Notes under the pieces: generated by a model | What the model was told of the DNA's origin: nothing | The model's database searches: none | The model's input: the letters and a program-made list of their open reading frames with translations, nothing else | Assembly: GCF_000718255.1 (NCBI RefSeq) | Contig: NZ_JOFJ01000001.1 | Span: forward strand, 310,001 to 374,000 | Direction: 5' to 3' | DNA from: Spirillospora albida | Lineage (GTDB): Bacteria > Actinomycetota > Actinomycetes > Streptosporangiales > Streptosporangiaceae | DNA: 64,000 nucleotides | Shown: positions 48,511-57,489 of the stretch, piece after piece | Numbering within the stretch: the stretch's first letter is position 1 | Layout: each line of letters begins with the position of its first letter | Made by a program: the position numbers and the translations under genes

Positions 48511-49998
48511 GTGACGACCATCAGCCTTGACAGCGCAGACCTGGCCAGCCTCGACGTCGACGCCATCGTCATCGGCGTCGCACCGGACGGCGACGGCGTC
48601 GCTCCGAACGCCGCGGCCGCCGGCCTCGACACGGCACTGCGCGGCGGGCTCGCGGCCGCGCTGGGCGCGCTCGGCGCCACCGGCAAGGCCGGGGAGATCA
48701 CCAAGCTGCCCACCCTCGGGGCCGTTCCCGCCCCCCTCGTCGTCGCCGCCGGGCTCGGGGACAAGCCGTCCGCCGAGGACCTCCGCCGCGCCGCGGGCGC
48801 CGCCGCGCGCGCCCTCGCGGGCACCGCCCGCGTCGCGGTCGCGCTGCCGGCCGCGACCGCCGGGGACGTCGAGGCCGTCGCGCTCGGCACCCTGCTCGGC
48901 GCCTACTCCTTCGACTCCTTCCGCACCGGCGAGCGCAAGGAGCCCGTCGACGTCGTCCGGCTCGTCGCGCCCGCCGCCGGGGACGCCGCGGGCGAGGCGG
49001 CCGTGGAGCGCGCCCGGATCCTCGCGTCGTCGGTCAACCTCGTCCGCGACCTGGTCAACACCCCGCCGTCGCACCTGTGCCCCGAGGACTTCGCCGGCGA
49101 GGCCGAGCGGGTCGCCGCGGAGACCGGCCTCGCGGTCGAGATCCTGGACGAGAAGGAGCTCGTCGAGGGCGGCTTCGGCGGGATCGCGGGCGTCGGGCAG
49201 GGCTCGGTCAACCCGCCCCGGCTCGTCCGCCTCGCCTACCGGCACGCCGACGCGACGGCGACGCTCGCGCTCGTCGGCAAGGGCATCACGTTCGACTCCG
49301 GCGGCCTGTCGCTGAAGCCGACCGACTCCATGGACTGGATGAAGTCCGACATGGGCGGCGCGGGCGCCGTGCTCGGCGCGCTCGCCGCGATCGCCAAGCT
49401 CGGCCCGAAGGTCAACGTCGTCGGCTACCTCGCGCTCGCCGAGAACATGCCGTCCGGCACCGCGCAGCGCCCGTCCGACGTCCTGAGCGTCTACGGCGGC
49501 ACGACCGTCGAGGTCCTCAACACCGACGCCGAGGGGCGCCTCGTCCTCGCCGACGCCCTGGTGCGCGCCGCCGAGGACGAGCCCGACCTCATCGTGGACG
49601 TCGCCACGCTGACCGGCGCGCAGATGGTCGCGCTCGGCACCCGCACCACGGGCGTCATGGCCAACGACGACGAGCTCCGGGAGAAGGTCGTCGCCGCCGC
49701 GGACCGCGCCGGCGAGCCGTCCTGGGGCATGCCGCTGCCGGCGGAGCTGCGCAAGGGCCTCGACTCCGCGGTCGCCGACATCGCCAACATCAGCGGCGAC
49801 CGCTGGGGCGGCATGCTCGTCGCGGGCGTCTTCCTCAAGGAGTTCGTCCCGGACGGCGTCAGGTGGGCGCACCTCGACATCGCCGGCCCGTCCTTCCATA
49901 AGGGCGAGCCCTATGGGTACACCCCCAAGGGCGGCACCGGCGCGGCCACCCGCACGCTCGTCCAGATCGCCGAGGACCTCGCCGCGGGCTCGCTGTGA
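48511..49998 (+). CDS. pepA: Leucyl aminopeptidase (M17)
   Basis: A 495-residue cytosolic dimetal aminopeptidase. The catalytic domain has the Lys/Asp metal ligands GKGITFDSGGLSLKP and MDWMKSDMGGAGAV. The M17 signature NTDAEGRLVLADAL is complete, and DVATLTGAQMVALG follows. The N-terminal ~170 residues form the usual macro-like domain. It corresponds to PepB (Rv2213) in mycobacterial order (recalled). The GTG (MTTISLDSAD) is the family start; GGGAGGA lies somewhat far upstream. Besides peptide turnover, some PepA proteins bind DNA. Confidence 0.94.
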   Translation: MTTISLDSADLASLDVDAIVIGVAPDGDGVAPNAAAAGLDTALRGGLAAALGALGATGKAGEITKLPTLGAVPAPLVVAAGLGDKPSAEDLRRAAGAAARALAGTARVAVALPAATAGDVEAVALGTLLGAYSFDSFRTGERKEPVDVVRLVAPAAGDAAGEAAVERARILASSVNLVRDLVNTPPSHLCPEDFAGEAERVAAETGLAVEILDEKELVEGGFGGIAGVGQGSVNPPRLVRLAYRHADATATLALVGKGITFDSGGLSLKPTDSMDWMKSDMGGAGAVLGALAAIAKLGPKVNVVGYLALAENMPSGTAQRPSDVLSVYGGTTVEVLNTDAEGRLVLADALVRAAEDEPDLIVDVATLTGAQMVALGTRTTGVMANDDELREKVVAAADRAGEPSWGMPLPAELRKGLDSAVADIANISGDRWGGMLVAGVFLKEFVPDGVRWAHLDIAGPSFHKGEPYGYTPKGGTGAATRTLVQIAEDLAAGSL

Positions 49999-50130
49999 AC
50001 CCCCCGCCCCGTGCGACCGGGCGGAGAAGAGAATAGGTTTCTCGTGGCGGGGGTCCGCGATCCGGTACGCCCCGCCGCGCCCAGGGCGCCGCGAACCACG
50101 CGGCGCCGGAAACGGGAAAGGGAGCGTCCA

Positions 50131-51525
50131 GTGGTCGACAACGGCCCCTACGACATCGTGGTCCTGGGAGCCGGCAGCGGCGGGTACGCGTGCGCGCTGC
50201 GCGCCGCCGAGCTCGGCAGGAGGGTCGCGCTCATCGAGCGGGACGACACCCTCGGCGGCACCTGCCTGAACCGGGGCTGCATCCCCACCAAGGCGCTGCT
50301 GCACGCGGCCGAGGTGGCGGACCAGACCCGCGAGGCCGCCGCGTTCGGCGTCCGGGCGACGTTCGAGGGCATCGACATCGCCGCCGTCAACGCCTACAAG
50401 GACAAGATCGTCTCCACCACGGTCAAGGGCCTCACCGGGCTCGTCAAGTCCCGGGGCATCGAGATCGTCCAGGGCACCGGCCGGCTGACCGGCCCGACGA
50501 CCGTCGAGGTCGCCCTGGCCGGCGGCGGCGCCCGGACGCTGGAGGGCGCGCACATCGTGCTCGGCACCGGCTCGGCCCCGAAGTCGCTGCCCGGACTGGA
50601 GATCGACGGTGAGCGCGTCATCTCCAGCGACCACGCGCTGCGGCTGGAGCACGTCCCCGGCTCCGTCGTCATCCTCGGCGGCGGCGTCATCGGAGTCGAG
50701 TTCGCCAGCGTGTGGCGCTCTTTCGGCGCCGAGGTCACGATCGTCGAGGCGCTGCCCCGCCTCCTGCCGCTGGAGGAGGAGTCCAGCAGCAAGCGGCTGG
50801 AGCGCGCCTTCCGCAAGCGCGGCATCAAGTACGAGACGGGCACCCGCTTCGAGGCCGTCAAGCCGACCCAGGGCGGCGTCGCCGTCACCCTGGAGGGCGG
50901 CAAGACCATCGACGCGGAGATCCTGCTCGTCGCGGTCGGCCGCGGACCCGTCTCGGACGGCATCGGCCTCGCCGAGGCCGGCGTCGAGACCGAGCGCGGC
51001 TTCGTCAAGGTCGACGCGTACTGCCGGACGAACGTCCCCACCATCTCCGCGGTCGGCGACCTGATCCCGACCCCGCAGCTCGCGCACGTCGGGTTCGCCG
51101 AGGGCATCCTCGTCGCCGAGCGGCTCGCCGGGCTCGACCCGGTCCCGATCGACTACGACGGCGTCCCGCGCATCACCTACTCCGACCCGGAGGTCGCCTC
51201 GGTGGGCATCACCACCGCGACGGCGCGCGAGCGCGGACACGAGGTCAAGGAGTTCACCTACGACCTCGCGGGGAACCCCAAGAGCAAGATCCTGGGGACG
51301 CAGGGCGAGGTCAAGGTGATCTCGGCCGTGGACGGTCCCGTCCTCGGCATCCACATGGTCGGCGCCCGCGTCGGGGAGCTCATCGCGGAGGGCCAGCTCA
51401 TCTACAACTGGGAGGCCCTGCCCGGCGAGGTCGCCCAGCTGATCCATCCCCATCCGACACAGTCCGAGGCCGTCGGCGAGGCGCATCTCGCGCTCGCCGG
51501 CAAGCCACTGCACGTGCACGGCTGA
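50131..51525 (+). CDS. lpdA: Dihydrolipoyl dehydrogenase (E3)
   Basis: A 464-residue FAD enzyme that reoxidises the lipoyl arm of 2-oxoacid dehydrogenase complexes. It has the FAD loop VVLGAGSGGYACALRAAELG and the redox-active disulfide motif GGTCLNRGCIPTKALL (both Cys). The NAD loop is VILGGGVIGVEFASVW, and the C-terminal active-site motif HPHPTQSEAVGEAH contains the catalytic His-Glu pair. The GTG has AAAGGGAG six bases upstream. The E2 gene follows 41 bp downstream, and the lipoate synthesis genes are nearby. Confidence 0.95.
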   Translation: MVDNGPYDIVVLGAGSGGYACALRAAELGRRVALIERDDTLGGTCLNRGCIPTKALLHAAEVADQTREAAAFGVRATFEGIDIAAVNAYKDKIVSTTVKGLTGLVKSRGIEIVQGTGRLTGPTTVEVALAGGGARTLEGAHIVLGTGSAPKSLPGLEIDGERVISSDHALRLEHVPGSVVILGGGVIGVEFASVWRSFGAEVTIVEALPRLLPLEEESSSKRLERAFRKRGIKYETGTRFEAVKPTQGGVAVTLEGGKTIDAEILLVAVGRGPVSDGIGLAEAGVETERGFVKVDAYCRTNVPTISAVGDLIPTPQLAHVGFAEGILVAERLAGLDPVPIDYDGVPRITYSDPEVASVGITTATARERGHEVKEFTYDLAGNPKSKILGTQGEVKVISAVDGPVLGIHMVGARVGELIAEGQLIYNWEALPGEVAQLIHPHPTQSEAVGEAHLALAGKPLHVHG

Positions 51526-51566
51526 ACGCCGGCACCGTTCCATTCTCGAAGGAGTCGCTGAGAGCC

Positions 51567-53075
51567 ATGCCGGTCTCCGTCACCATGCCCCAGCTCGGCG
51601 AGAGCGTCACCGAGGGCACCGTCACCCGCTGGCTGAAGAAGGAGGGTGAGCGCGTCGAGACCGACGAGCCGCTGCTCGAGGTGTCGACCGACAAGGTCGA
51701 CACCGAGATCCCTTCGCCCGCCTCGGGCATCCTGACCAGCATCACCGTCGCCGAGGACGAGACCGTCGAGGTCGGCGCCGAACTCGCCGTCATCGGGGAC
51801 GAGGGCGACGCCCCGTCCGGCGGTGGCGCCCCGTCCGCGCAGCAGGAGGAGGAGCCTCAGCAGGAGGAGCAGCAGCAGGCGCCGGCGCAGCCCGCCGCGC
51901 AGCAGGCTCAGCCCGACGCGCAGCAGGCTCAGCCGTCCGCGCCGCAGGCGCCGCCGCCCGCCGCGTGGCCGCCGCCCGCCCAGCAGCAGCCGCCCGCGCC
52001 GCCCCAGCCGCCCGCGCCCGCGCCCCCGGCCCCCGCTCCCGCGCCCGCCGCGCAGGAGCGTCCGGCCGCCCCCGCCGAGGACACCGCGTCCGGCGAGGGC
52101 CCGTACGTGACGCCGCTGGTGCGCAAGCTCGCCACCGAGCACGGGGTCGACCTCGGCTCGGTGCAGGGCACCGGCGTCGGCGGCCGCATCCGCAAGCAGG
52201 ACGTCCTGGAGGCGGCCCGCGCCGCCCAGGCCGCCCAGCAGCAGGCTGCGCCCGCCGCCCCGGCCCCGGCCGCCGCCGCCCCGGCCGCGGCACCCGCCGG
52301 CCGGCACGCCGCCCCGGCACCCGCCGGCGCGCCCGCCGAGCAGCTCGCGCTGCGCGGCAAGACCGAGAAGATGAGCCGCATCCGGCAGACGATCGCCCGC
52401 CGGATGGTGGAGTCGCTGCAGGTGTCCGCGCAGCTCACCACCGTGGTCGAGGTGGACATCACCAAGATCGCTCGGCTGCGGGACCGGGCCAAGGCCGACT
52501 TTCATGCCCGCACCGGCGTCAAACTGTCGTTCCTGCCGTTCTTCGCGCTCGCGGCGGTCGAGGCGCTCAAGGACCACCCGAAGCTGAACGCCGTCATCGA
52601 CAGCGCGAACAGCGAGGTCACCTACCACGACGTCGAGAACCTCGGCATCGCGGTGGACGTGCCCGAGCGGGGCCTCATGGTCCCGGTCGTGCACAACGCG
52701 GGCCAGCTCAACCTCGGCGGCCTCGCGCAGCGCATCGCCGACCTCGCCGACCGCACCCGCACGAACAAGCTCAGCCCGGACGAGCTCGCGGGCGGCACGT
52801 TCACGCTGACCAACACCGGCAGCCGCGGCGCGCTGTTCGACACGCCGATCCTCAACCAGCCGCAGGTCGGCATGCTCGGCACCGGCGCCGTCGTGAAGCG
52901 CCCCGCCGTCATCGACGACCCGCAGCTGGGCGAGGTCATCGCCGTCCGGTCCATGGTCTACCTGGCACTGACCTACGACCACCGCCTCATCGACGGCGCC
53001 GACGCGGCCCGATTCCTCGGCACCATCAAGCACCGCCTGGAGGAGGGCAACTTCGAGGCCGACCTCGGTCTGTGA
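51567..53075 (+). CDS. sucB: Dihydrolipoamide acyltransferase (E2), 2-oxoglutarate dehydrogenase type
   Basis: A 502-residue E2. Residues 1-76 are a single lipoyl domain with the lipoylated lysine in STDKVDTEIPSP. A ~95-residue Gln/Ala/Pro linker follows. Residues ~177-215 are the peripheral-subunit-binding domain (YVTPLVRKLATEHGVDLGSV, GGRIRKQDVL), then a second Ala/Pro linker, then the catalytic domain (~265-502) ending in YDHRLIDGADAARFL with the active-site His and Asp. In actinobacteria this protein is the E2 (DlaT/SucB) shared by pyruvate and 2-oxoglutarate complexes (family knowledge). Start ATG with GAAGGAG upstream. Confidence 0.94.
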   Translation: MPVSVTMPQLGESVTEGTVTRWLKKEGERVETDEPLLEVSTDKVDTEIPSPASGILTSITVAEDETVEVGAELAVIGDEGDAPSGGGAPSAQQEEEPQQEEQQQAPAQPAAQQAQPDAQQAQPSAPQAPPPAAWPPPAQQQPPAPPQPPAPAPPAPAPAPAAQERPAAPAEDTASGEGPYVTPLVRKLATEHGVDLGSVQGTGVGGRIRKQDVLEAARAAQAAQQQAAPAAPAPAAAAPAAAPAGRHAAPAPAGAPAEQLALRGKTEKMSRIRQTIARRMVESLQVSAQLTTVVEVDITKIARLRDRAKADFHARTGVKLSFLPFFALAAVEALKDHPKLNAVIDSANSEVTYHDVENLGIAVDVPERGLMVPVVHNAGQLNLGGLAQRIADLADRTRTNKLSPDELAGGTFTLTNTGSRGALFDTPILNQPQVGMLGTGAVVKRPAVIDDPQLGEVIAVRSMVYLALTYDHRLIDGADAARFLGTIKHRLEEGNFEADLGL

Positions 53076-53089
53076 CCTCACCGGTCACC

Positions 53090-53131
53090 GGCCCCGACCA
53101 CCGCGCTCGCGAGCGTGGCCGGGTCGGGGCC
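53090..53131 (+). terminator. Hairpin after sucB
   Basis: Ten-bp arms GGCCCCGACC and GGTCGGGGCC enclose a loop that itself holds a CGCTCGCGAGCG stem. It lies 15 bp after the sucB stop. Confidence 0.65.
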
Positions 53132-53185
53132 GGGCGAGGCTGAGAAGCTGATCGCGTAGCGAGCCGGAGCGACGCGCGATCGCAC

Positions 53186-53234
53186 GCGGTGGCCCCGGCG
53201 TCAGGCGTCCACCGCCCGGCGCCGGGGCCACCGC
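53186..53234. repeat. Second long inverted repeat between sucB and the epimerase gene
   Basis: A perfect 15-bp inverted repeat (53186-53200 and 53220-53234) with a 19-base loop. It may be a second terminator or a leader structure for the next gene, 90 bp downstream. Confidence 0.55.
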
Positions 53235-53323
53235 CATGAGCACGGCACCGCCTTTGCTCCGTGGAAACCCGGAACGGGGTGGGATTTTCACCGTAGGTGG
53301 CTCGCCCGTCCTACTGTGTATCC

Positions 53324-54211
53324 ATGAGGGTCACCGTGACCGGGAGTTCGGGGCTGATCGGGTCGGCGCTCGTGCGGTCGCTGCGGGACGACGGCCACGA
53401 GGTCGTCCGGCTGGTCCGGCGGGAGCCCGAACGTCCCGACGAGGCGCGCTGGTCCCCCGCCGACGGATGCCTGGAGGCGCGGGCGATCGAGGGCGCCGAC
53501 GCCGTCGTCCACCTCGCCGGCGCGGGCGTGGGCGACCGGCCGTGGACGCGCGCGCACAAGCGCCGGATCCGCGACAGCCGGCTGCTCGGCACCCGCACCC
53601 TCGCCGAGGCGATCGCGTCCGCCGGCGACCGGCCGCCCGTCCTCGTGTGCGGGTCGGCGATCGGCTACTACGGCGACACCGGCGGCCGCGAGGTCGACGA
53701 GAAGGGGCCGATGGGCTCCGGGTTCCTGGCGGAGGTCGTGCGCGACTGGGAGGCGGCGGCACGGCCCGCGCGGGACGCGGGCGTCCGGGTCGTCCATCCG
53801 CGGACGGGCATCGTCCTGGCCCGGCACGGGGGCCTGCTCGGCCGGACGCTGCCGCTGTTCCGGCTCGGCCTCGGCGGACGGCTCGGCGACGGCCGGCAGT
53901 GGATGAGCTGGATCTCGCTGCCCGACCAGATCGCGGCGCTGCGGCTCCTCATCGCCGACGATATCGCCGGGCCGGTCAACCTGACCGCGCCCGCCCCGGT
54001 CACGAACGCCGAGTTCACCCGCGCGCTCGCGCGGGCCCTGCACCGGCCCGCGCCGCTGCGCGTCCCGCGGATCGCGCTGCGGGCGGCGCTGCGCGGCTTC
54101 GCCGACGAGGGCCCGCTGATCAGCCAGCGCGTCCGGCCGGCGCGCCTGGAGGAGGCCGGGTTCCGGTTCGCCCACCCGGACCTCGACACGGCCCTCGCGG
54201 GTCTCCTGTAG
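53324..54211 (+). CDS. TIGR01777 family NAD(P)-binding oxidoreductase (epimerase-like)
   Basis: A 295-residue extended SDR. It has the Rossmann motif VTVTGSSGLIGSALVRSLR, DAVVHLAGAGVGDRPW, and the active-site region VCGSAIGYYGDTGGREVDE with the conserved Tyr. A C-terminal DUF1731-type segment follows (VPRIALRAALRGFADEGPLI). It matches Rv2216 beside the E2 gene in mycobacteria (recalled). The function is unsettled; related proteins (YfcH) act in cell division or envelope processes. The ATG (MRVTVTG) is favoured over an earlier start nine codons upstream because the fold begins there. Confidence 0.9.
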   Translation: MRVTVTGSSGLIGSALVRSLRDDGHEVVRLVRREPERPDEARWSPADGCLEARAIEGADAVVHLAGAGVGDRPWTRAHKRRIRDSRLLGTRTLAEAIASAGDRPPVLVCGSAIGYYGDTGGREVDEKGPMGSGFLAEVVRDWEAAARPARDAGVRVVHPRTGIVLARHGGLLGRTLPLFRLGLGGRLGDGRQWMSWISLPDQIAALRLLIADDIAGPVNLTAPAPVTNAEFTRALARALHRPAPLRVPRIALRAALRGFADEGPLISQRVRPARLEEAGFRFAHPDLDTALAGLL

Positions 54212-54294
54212 CGGCCAAGAAACGTCAAAGTCCCGTACGTTCGGCATCCGCCGCCATACGGTGACAATGAGACAGCGTGAGCCATGGAGGGTGA

Positions 54295-55032
54295 ATGAGC
54301 ACCGACGGACAGCCGCACATCCTCGCGATCGGCGGGGGCACGTTCGTCCCGGACGGCCGGGAGGGCCTCGCGCCGAGCCCGCTGCTCCGCTACGCGTGCG
54401 ACCTCACCGGCCAGGACCGGCCGAAGATCTGCTTCCTCACCACGGCGGTCGGCGACGGCTCCGAGTACATCGCCCGCTTCTACGCGGCGTTCGGCCGGCT
54501 CGACGCCGAGGTGTCGCACCTGGCGCTGTTCCCGATGCCGAACCTCCAGGACATGCGCGGGCACCTGCTCCAGCAGGACCTCGTCTACGTGTCGGGCGGC
54601 AGCGTCGAGAACCTCCTGGCGCTGTGGCGGCTCCACGGGCTGGACGAGATCCTGCACGAGGCGTGGCAGGCGGGCGTCGTCATGTCCGGGCAGAGCGCGG
54701 GCGCCCTGTGCTGGCACGTGGGCGGCAACACCGACTCCTTCGGCCCTCAGCTGCGGCCCATGACCGACGGTCTCGGCTTCCTGCCGTACTCGTGCGGCGT
54801 CCACTACGACTGCGACCGGCAGCGCCGCCCGCTGCTGCAGCAGCTCGTCGGGGAGGGCGCGCTGCCCGACGGGTACGCCGCCGACGAGGGCGTCGGGCTG
54901 CACTACGTCGGGACGGAGTTCGTCCAGGCCGTGTCGTACCGGCGTACCGGCGCGGCCTACCGGATCGAGCCGGACGCGCCGGGCACGGCGAAGGAGTCCC
55001 GGCTGGAGCCGCGGCTGCTGGCGGAGCTCTGA
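54295..55032 (+). CDS. Peptidase E-like protein (S51 family)
   Basis: A 245-residue class I glutamine-amidotransferase-fold serine peptidase. The nucleophile Ser is in VVMSGQSAGALCWHVGG. LVYVSGGSVENLLALWRLH and LPYSCGVHYDCDRQRRPLL follow the family pattern; the His would be the second triad member. There is no signal peptide, so it should act in the cytoplasm, for example on aspartyl dipeptides or a cyanophycin-like substrate (family knowledge). It lies 83 bp after the epimerase gene and 43 bp before lipB on the same strand, interrupting the E2-lipB-lipA series seen in mycobacteria. Confidence 0.88.
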   Translation: MSTDGQPHILAIGGGTFVPDGREGLAPSPLLRYACDLTGQDRPKICFLTTAVGDGSEYIARFYAAFGRLDAEVSHLALFPMPNLQDMRGHLLQQDLVYVSGGSVENLLALWRLHGLDEILHEAWQAGVVMSGQSAGALCWHVGGNTDSFGPQLRPMTDGLGFLPYSCGVHYDCDRQRRPLLQQLVGEGALPDGYAADEGVGLHYVGTEFVQAVSYRRTGAAYRIEPDAPGTAKESRLEPRLLAEL

Positions 55033-55075
55033 CCGCTACCGGCGGGTCACCCAGGAGCGGGCATAAGCTGGCGAC

Positions 55076-55798
55076 GTGACCGACACAGAGGTACGCGAAA
55101 CGCCCACCGCGGTCACCGCCGCCGGGCGGCTGGTGATCGTCCACGCCGGGTTCGGGACGGACGCCGTCCCCTACACCGACGGCTGGGACCTGCAGAAACG
55201 CACGCACGCGCGGCGCGTGGACGACCTGATCCCCGACACGGTGCTGCTGCTGGAGCACGAGCCCGTCTACACCGCGGGCAAGCGCACCGAACCGCTGGAC
55301 CGCCCGTTCGGCGACCCGGGCGCCCCCGTCGTCGACGTGGACCGGGGCGGCAAGATCACCTGGCACGGGCCGGGGCAGCTGACCGGCTACCCGATCGTCC
55401 GGCTGCCCGACCCCGTCGACGTGGTCGCCTACGTGCGCCTGCTGGAGCGCATGATGATGGACGTGTGCGCCGAGCTGGGCCTCGCCACCACGACCGTCGA
55501 GGGACGCAGCGGCCTCTGGGTGCCCGGCACGCCGGACCGCAAGATCGGCTCGATCGGCATCCGCGTCGCGCGCGGCGTGACGATGCACGGATTCATGCTG
55601 AACTGCGACCCCGACATGTCATGGTTCGACCGCATCGTCCCGTGCGGCATCCGCGACGCGGGCTCCACCAGCCTCAGCCTCGAACTCGGCCGCAGGGTCA
55701 CCGTCGCCGAGGTCACCCCCCTGGTCGAACGCCGCCTCGCCGCCATCCTGGGCGCGACGGAGACCCTTCACCGCACCACCGCGCAGCTCGCCGACTGA
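55076..55798 (+). CDS. lipB: Lipoyl(octanoyl) transferase
   Basis: A 240-residue enzyme moving octanoyl groups from acyl carrier protein to lipoyl domains. Motifs are LLLEHEPVYTAGKRTEPLD, the signature RGGKITWHGPGQLTGYPIV, VEGRSGLWVPGTPDRKIGSI (catalytic Lys in the DRKIGSIG segment) and DRIVPCGIRDAGSTSL (catalytic Cys). The GTG start follows GGAGCGGGCATAAGC. Its likely client is SucB (about 2 kb upstream), and LipA finishes the cofactor. Confidence 0.94.
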   Translation: MTDTEVRETPTAVTAAGRLVIVHAGFGTDAVPYTDGWDLQKRTHARRVDDLIPDTVLLLEHEPVYTAGKRTEPLDRPFGDPGAPVVDVDRGGKITWHGPGQLTGYPIVRLPDPVDVVAYVRLLERMMMDVCAELGLATTTVEGRSGLWVPGTPDRKIGSIGIRVARGVTMHGFMLNCDPDMSWFDRIVPCGIRDAGSTSLSLELGRRVTVAEVTPLVERRLAAILGATETLHRTTAQLAD

Positions 55799-55804
55799 CG
55801 TCCG

Positions 55805-56314
55805 CTATCTGGGCGCTGCCATGACCTTGTAGACGGCCTGGCCCTCGGTCGCCGCGGCGCGGAAGAACGCCGTCAGGCCCGCGTGGGCGGGCCTGAAGAC
55901 CCGGTCGCGGGCCGCGGCGTCCAGGCGGCCCGCGTCCTGAACGCCCGACGACACCATCGCCGCCGGGTCGAAGCGGGCGGCGACCTGCTCGAACGGCGTC
56001 GCGGCCAGGAAGTCGGCGACGGGCTTCACCCGCTCGGGGGCCAGGTAGATGATGTCCATGCCGAGTTCCTCGGCGCCGTCCTCGGTGAGGAGGCGGCCGC
56101 CGCACACCACGTCCGCCTGCGGCGCGCGGCCCTCCCAGGCGTCCCCGGTCAGCAGGTAGTGCATCGCCTGCCAGGCGCGGCCGAGCTCGAAGGGCTCCGC
56201 CGCGGCCCGGCGGCGCCAGTCGGGCGCGCCGAAGATGCGGCGGGCGGCCCGGCCGGGGTCCGGCTCCCCCGCCAGCACCGGCGGCACCCTGAGGTACGAC
56301 ATTGCCAGGCCCAC
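55805..56314 (-). CDS. DUF1877 (YfbM-like) family protein
   Basis: A 169-residue protein of the YfbM/DUF1877 family. It begins MGLAMSYLRVPPVL and has FELGRAWQAMHYLLTGDAWE, GGRLLTEDGAEELGMDIIYL, PERVKPVADFLAATPFEQVA and LTAFFRAAATEGQAVYKVM, the usual order. The GTG is certain enough because AGCAGGAGG precedes it by six bases. Function unknown; these proteins are cytosolic and sometimes linked to contact-dependent or immunity loci. Here it sits antisense between lipB and lipA, ending six bases from the lipB stop. Confidence 0.87.
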   Translation of the reverse strand: MGLAMSYLRVPPVLAGEPDPGRAARRIFGAPDWRRRAAAEPFELGRAWQAMHYLLTGDAWEGRAPQADVVCGGRLLTEDGAEELGMDIIYLAPERVKPVADFLAATPFEQVAARFDPAAMVSSGVQDAGRLDAAARDRVFRPAHAGLTAFFRAAATEGQAVYKVMAAPR

Positions 56315-56508
56315 TGCGGTCCTCCTGCTGAGCAAATACGTGACGACAGGGAGTCACCTTAAAGAGATCCGCATCCGTACACGTCGGGAACACACGAATC
56401 TTCGCAGCGAAACACCTGTTGTCACATGTTCGAGATCGCTCCGATACGGCATTGAGCCCGGGACCGTCCGATGTGCCGCCGGCGATGACCGCGACGTACT
56501 CTGGACCG

Positions 56509-57438
56509 GTGACGACGGCGACACCCGAGGGGCGCAAGCTTCTCCGCATCGAGGCCCGCAACAGCCAGACCCCCATCGAGCGCAAGCCCGACTGGATCAA
56601 GACGCGGCTGAAGATGGGCCCCCAGTACCGGGAGCTCAGCGGGCTGGTGAAGTCCGAGGGCCTGCACACCGTGTGCCAGGAGGCCGGCTGCCCCAACATC
56701 TTCGAATGCTGGGAGGACCGCGAAGCCACCTTCCTCATCGGCGGCGACCAGTGCACCCGGCGCTGCGACTTCTGCCAGATCGACACCGGGAAGCCCGCCG
56801 CGCTCGACCGCGACGAGCCGCGCCGCGTCGCCGAGTCCGTCACGAAGATGGGCCTGAAGTACGCGACCGTCACCGGCGTCGCCCGCGACGACCTGGAGGA
56901 CGGCGGCGCCTGGCTGTACGCCGAGACCGTCCGGCAGATCCACGCGGCCGTGCCCGGCTGCGGCGTCGAGCTGCTCATCCCCGACTTCAACGCGATCCCC
57001 GAGCAGCTCGCCGAGGTGTTCTCGGCCCGGCCCGAGGTCCTCGCCCACAACGTCGAGACCGTCCCGCGCATCTTCAAGCGGATCCGGCCCGGGTTCCGCT
57101 ACGAGCGCTCCCTCGACGTCATCACGCAGGCCCGCGCGGACGGCCTCGTCACCAAGTCGAACCTCATCCTCGGCATGGGCGAGACGCGCGAGGAGGTCTC
57201 GCAAGCGCTGCGCGACCTGCACGAGGCGGGCTGCGAGCTCATCACGATCACCCAGTACCTGCGGCCGACGCCCCGCCACCACCCCGTCGAGCGCTGGGTG
57301 AAGCCGGAGGAGTTCGTCGAGCTGTCCGCCGAGGCGGAGGAGATCGGCTTCGCGGGCGTCATGTCCGGTCCGCTCGTCCGGTCGAGCTACCGCGCCGGCC
57401 GCCTCTACCGGCAGGCGGTCGACGCGCGCCGGATCTGA
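56509..57438 (+). CDS. lipA: Lipoyl synthase (radical SAM)
   Basis: A 309-residue radical SAM enzyme inserting two sulfurs into octanoyl groups. The auxiliary cluster motif is CQEAGCPNIFEC, the SAM cluster motif is CTRRCDFC, and the C-terminal RSSYRAGR carries the conserved Ser for the auxiliary cluster. The GTG encoding MTTATPEGRKLLRIE fits homologues; the 30 codons open upstream are not conserved-looking, and no clear ribosome site was seen for either. It needs two 4Fe-4S clusters. DUF4191 follows after 51 bp. Confidence 0.94.
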   Translation: MTTATPEGRKLLRIEARNSQTPIERKPDWIKTRLKMGPQYRELSGLVKSEGLHTVCQEAGCPNIFECWEDREATFLIGGDQCTRRCDFCQIDTGKPAALDRDEPRRVAESVTKMGLKYATVTGVARDDLEDGGAWLYAETVRQIHAAVPGCGVELLIPDFNAIPEQLAEVFSARPEVLAHNVETVPRIFKRIRPGFRYERSLDVITQARADGLVTKSNLILGMGETREEVSQALRDLHEAGCELITITQYLRPTPRHHPVERWVKPEEFVELSAEAEEIGFAGVMSGPLVRSSYRAGRLYRQAVDARRI

Positions 57439-57489
57439 CCGCCGCCGGGGGTGTCCGGCGACGGCCCCGTCGCGACTATCCTTGGGCGC

